This document shows positions 11,600-22,079 of a DNA stretch of 64,000 nt, piece after piece. Below the pieces are notes generated by a model. The model saw nothing but the letters and a program-made list of their open reading frames with translations, was not told where the DNA came from and ran no database searches. The stretch is taken from the NCBI GenBank assembly GCA_905331475.1, contig CAJNYU010002712.1, positions 25,503 through 89,502 on the forward strand, read 5' to 3'. Source of the DNA: Rotaria socialis. Lineage: Eukaryota > Rotifera > Eurotatoria > Philodinida > Philodinidae. Position 1 is the stretch's first letter, and every line of letters begins with the position of its first letter. Position numbers and translations under genes: made by a program.

Positions 11600-14240
11600 T
11601 ACAAAACCAAAATAATGGCGCATAAGAAATGAGAATTTAGAGTGAAGAATTTCTTCATTCAATCGGTGAATAGCTTTTTTTGAAATACTCGAGAAAATCC
11701 ACGCAATAATATAGATGCAGAAGTAGTGCAAGGGTGTGTGTTTGACTTCGCTAGTGTGATTGGGGTTGGTTCTAAAATGAAAATTTTTAATGCATCTGTA
11801 AAAATAAGTGTGACCAGCACACAGGCCAATATCTAATCCTCATTGACTTCATCCACACTTTTCCATATCAACGTTCGTGCCCATCACATTATGTATGCTG
11901 TATGAGTACCTTATGATGCATAAACATGCACCATGAATTATATAAACTACTTGAGTTTTACGAACGAATTTTTGTTGAAATAAAAGTAGTCTTTTTCATT
12001 TAAAAAAGAGAAAACAGCTCGCTCATTATTATATGGACATATAAAAGCAGTTGTTTATCGTAGCTGAACATCAATATTTTTAGTGGGCAGGCTTAGTCGC
12101 AATTGTTTCTGAAGGTAAAAGAGTTTGAAACTTTCTGTGACACTTGATCTCATTTGCTTGACTCGTTTTTTTTTCACGTTAATAAACAACGATCAGAAAC
12201 TGAAACAAACTACATGCCCCTTGTAATAGTATCTTCACTTACCTTTGATATTTGCAGCAATAGTTCAGTTTATGTTCGACTCAATTCGGTTTACCCTAAT
12301 AACATATATTTATGAGTAAGTAATGAATAAATTTTCACCATTGCCAATCAATTAGAAGTTAGTATCATCCCATGTATCATATATCAAAATTTTACTCTTA
12401 TTATTAAGAAACCTCTGTGCTTATGGTAACCTCTAAGCACTAGAATAGTTTATTTATCAAAATAAAAACAGAAACTACCAAAATGAAGTAAGAAATGAAT
12501 AAAAAAAAAGAAATATGTTATGCAGGTGTAGTTCGCAATCAAATGCACATTCAGTGTACTTGCTGTAAAGAGAATGTGGGTGTTGGCCCTCCCTTTCATT
12601 TAGAACTACACTTATACCTATGCAATTTATGTATTGTAGAATCATTGAAAGAATGACTATAGCTTGTTGTGATACAAAAATAAATTTTATATCAACTTGA
12701 ATCTGTAGGAATTCATATATTTATCACTATTTTCAAATAGTTAACTATCATTATCGAATCATTCGTTGTTTTTCTTGTTGAGTAAAATATAATTTTTATC
12801 TTTCTGATCTAGTTTAGTAATATTTATCCTTTCGATTTTGTTTCATTCGACTTCATCTTTAAAGTACTATTTCGAATAAAGTATATTAATCTTTATTTTT
12901 AAGCAGCCAATTAGTTCGGTTTTATGTTCAGTGTGTGCCAAAAACACCAGCGCTGACAAAAAATGTATTTCGTGATTAATGAAATAGCTCGATTCAGGAA
13001 ACATATCTGAATCCCCCGATTTCTGAAATTTTAAGATTGCTGATCCCAAGCAGTACTGTAATCCCAGGTCGTGGCAGTACGGCGGGAAACGACCGGAAAA
13101 TGCCGGAAATCGCCCGAAGGTGTCTGCAGTATTCCGGCTGGAAATCCACGGATTTTTTTCTGGTAGATTCTGATCAACTTCCGGCGACTTACCATGTTTT
13201 TCCACGAAATACGATGATTTTTCCGTATCTTTCCAGCCGGTTCATACAGTATTCGGTGACCGGCATGATCGACCTGGGAAATTTTAAATAGATTCTATTT
13301 AACAGTGTAGTTGAATTGAATGCCGACAGAACAGAATCTCTTCTAAAAAAATAAGACACTGCATTTGACGGCAAGTCGATATTGACACACTTTCTCCCTC
13401 GATAGTTACAAATGATTCATGCCCAGTCACTTTCAGCTTCAAGCGAAAAACCAAAATTGCATATTAAGAATCAAAATGCTTTTCTCTTCTATTATATACT
13501 CGACTATTTACTGAAGTATTGGCTGACTCTAGGGAAAATTCTGCCAATGCAGCTTGTAAACCTCTCCTATTTGACTTCTTAATTAAGTTTGTGACTTTCA
13601 TTGGGCAAAACAAAGAAGTAGTGTGTTTTAGAGTATCAAAGAAAGAACTCTGAGTATTTAGTGAATTTTTCGGATGCAATAATACAAGATCGGTCAAGTA
13701 TAAAATTCATTTAAGCAAGATATTGTACAACTACCTGAGAAAATTGCTGATACTCTTTCAATAAAATAGTTTAAAATATATATCTGCCACATTCAATAAG
13801 TTTTAATAGCTTTGAAAGTAGACTTTATTCACTATTTTATTTGGCATAGCCAAAGGTAAAAGTGTGAAAAATTACACATATTCTCATTCACAATGATCTA
13901 CAGATATATGACGAAGCTTTCGACAAGACACTAAATTTCTTGAATTGCTCTTCGACACAGACATATTCTGAACAAAAATTTGACGTCCATAGTGATGTAT
14001 CCTTAGTAATAGTTTTATTTCTTCGAAGAATAGTATATTGCCACATTTTAACATCTATATGTTATTTGTGCAGTTTCTACAAAGAAACAGTTTGAATTGT
14101 ACAAAGACCCGATTCTGATTGATAGAGCTCATAGGAAAACAAATAAGGAAATAAAATAAATAAGAACACAAATAAATAACCGAATGGCTACAAGAACGGA
14201 GTAAAAATAGAATCAAAGATCAGTATTCTATTTATTTTGT
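11600..14240. other. no gene seen; one MITE
   Basis: Short ORFs here have no motif or splice support. The only structured part is the GC-rich element at 13063-13278. Confidence 0.5.
13063..13278. mobile_element. 216-bp MITE with CCCAGG termini and CCGGAAA repeats
   Basis: Begins CCCAGGTCGTGGCAG and ends ...GGCATGATCGACCTGGG, giving imperfect inverted termini. The interior is built of CCGGAAA, GCCGGAAATC and CTTTCCAGCCGG motifs in both orientations and is GC-rich against its flanks. It shares the CCCAGG terminus and internally repetitive style with the element at 19132-19294. An ORF runs through it on each strand by composition only. Confidence 0.55.
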
Positions 14241-14245
14241 TCGTT

Positions 14246-15211
14246 TTACTGTTTCTCTGTTTTCTGCTTATGTGCTCGCCATGCTTTATCAGTACCATGC
14301 AGACGATCGAGTATGCCTAACAGTCCGAAGTTGGCTGTAAATTGTGAATGATGAAAGTCATGAAAACTGGGATTGGCTAGACCAGTACTAAGTATACCGG
14401 GTATAAGATAGCCACAATGATGATTTATAGTACCTGCGACAGCAATCAAAAGCCAAATCCACGTGGTAAGTAAATGAGAACGAAATAACACAGGACCTGC
14501 TATGACAGATGTCATACTGGATACGATGAATTCAATCGGATGAGAATATTCTGAAACAATGCCAATCGGTGCACGAAAGTAATGATGTTGCTTGTGTACC
14601 CGTTCGTATATCACTGGCAGATGCTAAAGATAAACGAAAGATAGAATTAGTATTCAATATAAAGATATGTACGGTAAAATAATTATTTAGCATTGTTTCT
14701 TACAAGAAAAAGATGGCTGTAATAAAAGACAACTTCAGTTGTAATAATAAAGCCAGCTAGTTCAAACAGGATCTGATACCTACGACACGTAATTTAACGA
14801 GTGCTAAAATATGCAAACAAAATATTGTTTTATAATATTACCATGGTGGTAATGGCCGATGCCAAAGTATGCCGCGGCGCATCAGCAATGGATAAGTGAG
14901 TATGAGTGCAGGAAGCATAATAAATACTTGATTGAACAACACCGTTTTTACGCACAATTTCAAAGATTTGGCATCTACATCAATATTCTGAAAATAAATT
15001 TGATTAGTAGTTGATTGGAAAAGAAAATGAGCGTTGCTATTACCTTTTGTATCTTGAATCGATATGCTTGCTTTGGAAAGAGAACATTAGTGTAGAGTAG
15101 AAGAAGTCCATTGTAGATCCAAAACGTGGCTTGATGAATTGCAAAAGTACCAATACTAATTAGTATCGGATCCGAAAAGGCATTTATTTCGAAACCTAAC
15201 ATGTTGCTCAT
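14246..15211 (-). CDS. fatty acid hydroxylase / sterol desaturase superfamily membrane enzyme (FAXDC2-like)
   Basis: Four exons: 15211-15044, 14987-14842, 14779-14704 and 14623-14246 with introns of 56, 62 and 80 bp; the joined frame gives 255 residues. The superfamily comprises diiron membrane hydroxylases of the ER acting on sterols and fatty acyl chains. All histidine clusters are visible: HLFLH (formed across the exon 3/4 junction), HKQHH, HHCGY and HDFHHSQF. Several hydrophobic segments precede and separate them. The product is somewhat shorter than vertebrate FAXDC2 (~330), mainly at the N-terminus. The start is the ATG at 15211; a second Met follows three codons later. Another same-strand coding exon ends only 32 bp upstream. 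The substrate is not predictable from sequence. Confidence 0.85.
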
Positions 15212-15243
15212 GCACAGACGCTTTCTTCTTTACTTATCGTAGC

Positions 15244-15471
15244 CTATTTTGATATAAAATGATATGCTTCTTCATTGTGGACATATTTACGAGAAGATAG
15301 GAGCAAATAAAAAACAACAACACCAAGATAGAGGCATATAACAAGACTAAATGACAATGTGTGATGAGGGTATGAGCGAGGGTAAGACTCAACTACATAC
15401 TCGAACTCTTCGTCTACGTGTAGAGGTGTTCTATCAAATCTGGGTGGTTTAGATCGATGCAACAAGAGCTA
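15244..15471 (-). CDS. terminal exon of an unidentified small membrane protein
   Basis: An open frame of ~75 codons with no Met starts after a possible acceptor (GCGTATAG at ~15472) and contains a hydrophilic part (KPPRFDRTPLHVDEEFEYVV) and one clear membrane segment (LVICLYLGVVVFYLLL). It has either a direct stop at 15244 or a further 47-bp intron (GTAAAT...AATAG) followed by a short RYDK end. Upstream exons were not found. It lies 32 bp from the start of the downstream hydroxylase gene on the same strand, an operon-like spacing. I do not recognise the family. Confidence 0.4.
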
Positions 15472-15474
15472 TAC

Positions 15475-18400
15475 GCCTGACTTTTTTTTGCACTAAATAT
15501 TACGTTGATGATAATGATAGATTTTTTAAGTGTAACATTCATCTCGAGTTTTCGTCAAATACTAGCTGAAATTAATAAGTAGTTCACAGTAAATGACTTC
15601 CTCAGTATTGTATGAATATATCTTTCAATTTTCATAGTTTCGGACTGAAATTTTTAAAGAAAATTCAGCGTTCTATTCTCTACAAAAATATATTCAAGTG
15701 AATGCCACAGAGGTTAAAGCAAATAAAATATTGTATCACTACTACGAGCATCTAACATGATCAACTTTCAAACACAGAGTACAGTTTTCTTGTATTTATA
15801 TTTTGATGCTGAGCTCAAAAACTTCTCACAACAAAAATATATAATTTAAAAATAAGCCATCCTTTTTTCAAATTCCTAATAGACAGCGTTTGCTCATTAT
15901 TATTTTCTTTAAATGTTCATTTATTAATTTAGCCAAAAATAATTCCTTTGTTGGAAAATCTATAGAAGTACGTTTGTCATTCGCATTTCTACCTATACTT
16001 AAGTTACCTATCTATCTATCTGTCTATGTACAGGAGTATTTCTTTGCTGATCAAAGTTCAGCGATATTATCAATAAGATTTATCGTGTGTTGTACACATT
16101 CATATTCATGTCCACATGTTTCCTCTGAGAATCATCACCTGAGTTACAACAAGAGACGAGAAGTAACAAACATACTACAATGCACCTAATAAGACATGAT
16201 CAGTAAGTCCGACAGAAAAATGAATAATCGATCAATCGAAAACGTTGCTAATGAACAAAACTAATAAAATCTTTCGCAATTTTATGTATTTAAGTTATTA
16301 ATCTTCTTTCGGGCTCACTATTTATTAACTCTTAGAAGAGTTCTTATTTTTTTTTCTTTCTAGTTACTCGATGTAGATATCATTTTTGTAATTTTCTTTG
16401 AGAGTTCTGTATCGAAAAGGAAAAGTTAGATAATGTTTGATCTCTGATCCATCAACCACTTCAGGTCACTCGCTCCTGTACCAAACCATTTAAAAACACG
16501 GCTTGAAAATCCGATAAACAATGGATTATAACGGCATGAATAAAATCTTATTTTAATGAGATTTTCAGCATCAAAAGTACCTCATTCAATCCTGACATTT
16601 TCTTGCTCTCAACACAAACACAGAAACCCTATTGAACGTATTAAGTAGAGATAAAATCAAATGGGATTTGTTGTTTTTTAGACTGAGACTTTCATTCTAG
16701 CCAGATTGCAATAGTGCTTTGATAATCAATTTTTTATTTCATTTTTAATCGTATTTTTTATCGAATTTCCATATATTTTGAAAGAACATAGAGAGTGTAA
16801 GTTGTAAGGCGAAGTTTTCGTTGAATTCTCACGTACCCTAGTCCATTCTGTCCACTGCAAACGTTACACTTATGAAAAATCCACATTCGCATAGAAAAAC
16901 AGCAAAACGTACTCACAACAGATACCGGAAACGAGTCTACGATAGTAGTACCGACGTAAATAAATATATTATATCCAAACTAAAAATCTTCGCTTCATCT
17001 ATTTTTGATCAACTTGACAAGACTATATGATTTATGTGAGTTTCAAATTTTAGCATCGATGAGGGTACACTAAAATATGCTTTGTTTTATACGGCTAGTG
17101 CGGTTTTATTCTCACCCAACATGTTGTTGCTTTGAGTGCATCATAATCCAAAATTCCAGAAGAGTGTTCAAACTACTTAATTGTGTTACTTCAATGTGCA
17201 TGAAATCAGTGACACCTGAAATGACGATTACTAAATTCTCCACTGATATTAAATGTTTCTACAGTTCTCTGTACCAATAGTAGAGCTAAATCCAGAATCT
17301 GAGATGAATAACCTATGTGATTAGTACATTCGCAACAGGCATTTTCTATCCTGTAATTGACTGAAGTTAAGTTTTCGAATGACTATTTTTTTGAAAAAAG
17401 CAAACAATGGAATTCCAGATTAGAACACACAACAAGACTATTTCTGTATTTTATGGTATTTTTTAAGGCACTGTTGCTTCCCCATGTAAACACAAAACGG
17501 TTAGAAATCATATGAGTAATCGATTATAATGGCACTATTATACTCAGATTCAAAAAGATTAAGTCAAATGAAATCTATCTTTAGCTTGAAAAATCTTATT
17601 AAAATTTTATTATAATAGTACCATTATGGTCGAGTTTTGATTTTTCTTTTTTTTTGCATGGGAGTATCTATGTTGACTTTTTTTCTAATCTTCTGTGAAG
17701 CATATCAGTTTAAACTCGTATAGTAACGTTAATTTTAGTCATATTTTTATCTTAAAAAAAAAACGATCTTTGTAGTGTTGCGTAAGTTTACTTTTTACCT
17801 GCTTTTAAATACTCGACTCAATCACGAGAGATTGCTGTTCTATGTCAAGTTATGTTGCAAACTGAAAACTATAGAGTAATCTTTAAAATACGTTTTCAGA
17901 GCATTAAGATTGTATGCATAGCTTTTTTCATTGTTCTCTGGAAGCTTCCGTTTTCTAGCGAAGATGATCCAGAAATGGCAACTCCTGAAGAACCTTGTAT
18001 ATTTTGCATTTTGAAACGAATAGAATGTACTAGACGAGATTCTTTGAATTCCGTCGTGGAAAATCGATATCAACTATAGTGTTACACTCTATGTTAGCAT
18101 TTGTATAATTAATGAATTCTATTTTGGTTTTTACTGTTAAATATCGATAAGATAGAAGCTTTAAAATATGATAGTAACATTTGATCTTATCACTACTACT
18201 GTTGAAGCATGTACGAATTATGTTGTGGTCGTCAGTATTTTTTAATCACTTGTAATTTAACGCTTGTCCTACTCAAACATTTTCAAAAGGAGTGTGACAG
18301 TTTAGTTTTAGTTCCTATCAAAAGAACTGTTCAGACGGTTCTTGAGATTTGATCTGAACTTAGATCTGAGAACTGTTACACCTAATTTTCAACACAAAGG

Positions 18401-18960
18401 AACATTCGAGCATGAAATTTTCTATGAATCGTTCAACGCTCATTCTGATACCGTAGAATGCTCAGATAGCACAATCGTGACAACAGTAGCAAGTAAAAGG
18501 CTAGAAAAAAGAAATATTATTTGAGTTCTACGCAAATACGATGCACACTAAGAAGTAAGATTATCGAGATTAGAAAAGAAATGAAATCTCGTCAGAAACA
18601 AATTACCATTCTTTGAATTCATTGTAGTTGGTGTTCGCTCTTAGAACTTCGATGCTTCATTGATATTAAAACGAATACATTTAGGAGAAATGTAAAAAGT
18701 GACTGAATAGAATGTATTCCTACGGGTACACCGACACTTGAGCGCTCATTGATTAAATGTAAATAAAAAAATATCAATATTCGATCACTTAATTCAATTA
18801 AAAACTAATGAACAGAAACATGCGACACTTTCAAATGAGATTGATCACATACTATTAAATGTCTCCATACTAATCCGTAAGAAAGCGAATAAGTTTTTGA
18901 ACTAAATCTTGTTATCTTTATACATTGAATTAGTGATATATCTCATTAGATTATTATTAT
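15475..18960. other. no gene supported
   Basis: Contains short ORFs at 17852-18079 and 18342-18524 whose composition is vaguely protein-like, but neither has a recognisable domain, a convincing start context or linked exons. No inverted-repeat element was spotted. Confidence 0.4.
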
Positions 18961-18966
18961 TATATA

Positions 18967-19569
18967 ATGTCAATTGTTAAATCCTCAAAAAATAGGGATC
19001 AACTTCTTTTTGATGGCTTTCGCTACAGATGGGACAAGAAATCTCAAGCCATCTGGTGGTGCTGTAAAAGCAATTGTGGAGGTCGTGCGTGTTTCGATGT
19101 TGCAATATATATGAAAGTCAAAGATCATATTCCCAGGTGAATCAATCCGATACCGAATCCCATCGGATTCTATGGGGTCCTACCATCCGACGATAATCCG
19201 ATAGCTTCCTCGCGCCTTCCGAAGAGTTCCGTCGGATTCCAATAGGAACCGATCGGAACTCATCGGATCCTAGGCTAGGATTCATTCTCCTGGGTTCATG
19301 CACCTAATCCTGAAGAAGCAATGACTTATTCTTTCCTTTTTAGCACTTGGTACGACAAACACATCGATATATGAACCAATAAATGACTTACAAATGGAAC
19401 AGCATGCTAGTTTAATAATGGCTGAACAATTACAAGCTGGACTTGTGAAAAAAGTTAATCGAATAAAATATGAACTCTTGGATGAACAATTACAACAACT
19501 TGTTCCTTCTTTTGATTTAATAGCAAGAGAAGTATTTTTTAAACGAGCAAGAGCCCTCTTCTATTTTTG
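18967..19569 (+). pseudogene. FLYWCH-type zinc finger gene fragment split by a MITE
   Basis: From ATG 18967 the frame encodes SSKNRDQLLFDGFRYRW...WWCCKSNCGGRACFD...KVKDHI, the FLYWCH zinc finger common in MULE-derived and chromatin proteins. It is cut at DHI by the element at 19132-19294, after which HAPNPEEA, the usual continuation, resumes. Removing the element and one TT copy restores DHIHAPNPEEA. Further on, after TTTTTAG (a possible acceptor or a small indel), a second open frame reads ...EPINDLQMEQHASLIMAEQLQAG...REVFFKRARALF and stops at 19569. The in-frame TGA in the MITE makes the gene non-functional unless the element is spliced out, for which I see no good site pair. Confidence 0.65.
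19130..19296. mobile_element. 163-bp MITE inserted in the FLYWCH gene, TT duplication
   Basis: The element 19132-19294 begins CCCAGGTGAATCAATCC and ends GGATTCATTCTCCTGGG (imperfect inverted termini) and is filled with ATCCGAT/ATCGGAT motifs. It is flanked by TT on each side (19130-19131, 19295-19296), and excision with one TT restores the host reading frame exactly, so the boundaries are well defined. Confidence 0.7.
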
Positions 19570-19869
19570 ATGTAAATCTGATTCATTCAAATAAAATTAT
19601 TTTCTTGTATTCTTTAATCATTTGTTTAATGGGTGCTCAGCTGTCATGCCACCATTCCTACGAGAACTCCATTAGAAACGTATGGTTTGAAGAGTTTATG
19701 AAACGTTAGAGGAAAAAGTGTTTATTATTAATCATGCTAGCTATAAAAAAAGATCTTGTTGTTGATTGTAATTGAGCTTTCACATTATTCTTCATTATAT
19801 GTTCAACGTGGAATTTTGGCACTGAACAATTTAGTTTTTAGAAAGACTGATGCTGTGACACGGAAGAAT

Positions 19870-20808
19870 ATCATCCGACATTAACTATGATTTAATCTAT
19901 GACCATCTTACATCTGTCATTGTACCAATTCAAATAGTACTTGGAATTGTAACAAATATATTTAATGTACTTGTTCTTTCAAGGCAGATCTTGCTACAAA
20001 AGATCACCATGCACCCACTATTTTCTTGCAATAGCTGTGACTTTTATCTTGGTGCTGCTGATTGAACCAGGATTTCAACTTACGGACAAATACCACTTGT
20101 TTTCTCCGTATAATACTCTAACTGACTGCAAGTTATTACTCTATCTTCTTATATTAGTGGCATTCTATATAAGTATGCTTCTAATATTTGCTACGTGTGA
20201 TAGTTATTGCAACTCATCGGTATTGATTGGTTTTCGCCGTTGGAGTTCAGTCATTATCGCTCGTCGAGCTATACTTATCCTTACCATTTTACTTCCTATC
20301 ATCATGAGTCCAACACTATTCATTTAGTATATCAGCGATGATTATCGTGGCATTTGATTGTCGTACACTGATACTGCTGCAACGATTCTGACTATATCTC
20401 AAGCTATTATGGTAATTGTTGGTCTGCTTACAATTTTTAACATAAATAGTCAGAGAAATTGAGTTATGCCAATGTTTGACACAGTCAGTCAACAGCGTCA
20501 TACTGAAGTTTAACTTGCCCGATTATTATTATGTCAAGTAGTGAATTATCTCATCTTTTCCTTGCCTACTGGTATTTCCTACACATTGACTGTGACCAAT
20601 TCTAACATGCAAACGGTATTATTTGGCTTTATTATAAACATATGCTCGTTATGGAATCAATTTTTTCATGTCACAACCTTCTTATTATTAATTCTCACGA
20701 CAAATTTATATAGATGTGAATCGATACGTATAATGTATTTTCGTATCGATCGCCATCGTCGAAATCAAGCGCATACAAACACTATCAGCATGATTCCTGT
20801 TGGTTGAT
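19870..20808 (+). pseudogene. decayed rhodopsin-like GPCR (bdelloid-expanded type)
   Basis: The first part (YDHLTSVIVPIQIVLGIVTN...NVLVLSRQ) is TM1 in one frame; near 19975 the frame shifts and continues SPCTHYFLAIAV (TM2 start), DCKLLLYLL (conserved Cys, TM3), FATCDSYC at the DRY position, TM4 and a stop at 20325. More stops follow in the TM5 region (...LTISQAIMVIVGLLTIFN), then LLLCQVVNYLIFSLPTG (TM6) and CSLWNQFFHVTTFLLLIL (TM7) to 20805. At least four internal stops and one frameshift make it a pseudogene. The SPCTHYFLAIA block is what I recall from the large peptide-receptor-like GPCR family of rotifers; the ligand is unknown. Confidence 0.7.
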
Positions 20809-21692
20809 ATTTAGCAACTATACACTAACAAAAATGAAGAATCATGAAAAACAGTAATAACCTAATGGATGTTTCTTAATAAGAATAACTTTATTATCGG
20901 CATGTAAAAAATGTTGTAATCGTTTAAGACATTATTGCTTTTTATCATATTTCATTTAATAAATAACACTTGAATGTCACTAATAGGCGCTTCCATTTTA
21001 CTCATCTACATCAAATATCAACCAACTGAATAGTATTCAATAAGAAGAAGCTCTATCAATTGTTTCGTAGCTTCTGTTTAGATCTTCTTCAAATGATAGT
21101 TTTGTTGAGATAACAGAACTAACTATTTATTCTTAATTGACAGACTTCAACTGATGATCACCATTGTTTGTAACAATGAAAAAAAACCTCTAACATCACT
21201 AAAAGCATCCTTAGATATGCACACTTGTATGAATCAAAATCGTATTTTCAAATAACGAGCTATTCTCTTACTGCACTTTACTGAATCTTCTGTTGTCTTT
21301 GCCAACTATAGCCTACTTGATGGTGATTGTATAAGCAGATATATCGAACCTCGCCGTATAGAGCTTGATATCCTCTATCTGTATACACCGACACTCTCAA
21401 GATAGCACTCGCTCAATGTTTTCTCTCCCACTATTATAGAAAATAGTAAAGTGAAAGCGAATGGCAAATAAATCACTATTTCAACGTATGGCATCCAACA
21501 AAAAGCTTCACATAAGTTTTAAACAGACTAAAGTTCGAGTTCGATCACGCACAAACGAGATGACTGCGTTTTTCATTAGTACAGAACGATTAAATCAACG
21601 GCACGTATATAAGAACATTTGATTTTTGATTTTGTTTTGATTTTCTCTCTCTGTCTCTTCTCGAGGTCATTCCAACGAAATAATTTTTGAAA

Positions 21693-22073
21693 ATGGAAGC
21701 ATTTTTTACATTGGTAATATTGATCACTATTAATTATGCATATTCAGCGACGCTCCCATCGGAGTCCAGCAGTGGCAATTCATCATTAAATGGTACAATT
21801 GTTGTAGCAATTGTCGTATCTACATTTGTTGGTGCCGTGGTTTTCATTTGGATGTATGCCTATTGTGTCAAAAAATGTAGTAAAAACAGAAGAATGAATG
21901 TTTATCCTTTATCCACAAAAATTGCTCTAGCTGAACAAAATGAAATCCATGCACCCCCATCTTATAATGAAGTACCACCTTATGTTCAACCACCACCATA
22001 TGAACCTCCACCACCGTATGCTATGTCAAGTAGTACATCAATGGAAGCAACTAACAATGTAGTTAATTCTTGA
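21693..22073 (+). CDS. single-pass membrane protein with PPxY motifs
   Basis: 126 residues in one exon. ATG 21693 gives a signal peptide (MEAFFTLVILITINYAYSA), a short Ser/Asn-rich ectodomain with NGT/NSS glycosylation sites, a membrane segment (IVVAIVVSTFVGAVVFIWMYAY), a Cys/Lys stop-transfer (CVKKCSKNRR) and a cytoplasmic tail with PPSY, PPPY and PPPPY motifs. PPxY is the ligand of WW domains, for example in Nedd4-type ubiquitin ligases, so the tail probably recruits such a partner. The layout recalls shisa-like/WBP1-like adaptors, but without their cysteine-rich ectodomain. No homologue can be named from sequence alone. Confidence 0.65.
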   Translation: MEAFFTLVILITINYAYSATLPSESSSGNSSLNGTIVVAIVVSTFVGAVVFIWMYAYCVKKCSKNRRMNVYPLSTKIALAEQNEIHAPPSYNEVPPYVQPPPYEPPPPYAMSSSTSMEATNNVVNS

Positions 22074-22079
22074 AGCATC

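Noticed and set aside
12867-13374. ORFs on both strands around 13.1 kb
   Set aside because: They run through the CCGGAAA-rich MITE; open frames on both strands reflect composition.
17852-18079. EPCIFCILKR motif reminiscent of HIT/HINT proteins
   Set aside because: Only the CxxC-like start fits; no histidine triad follows and the frame ends shortly after.
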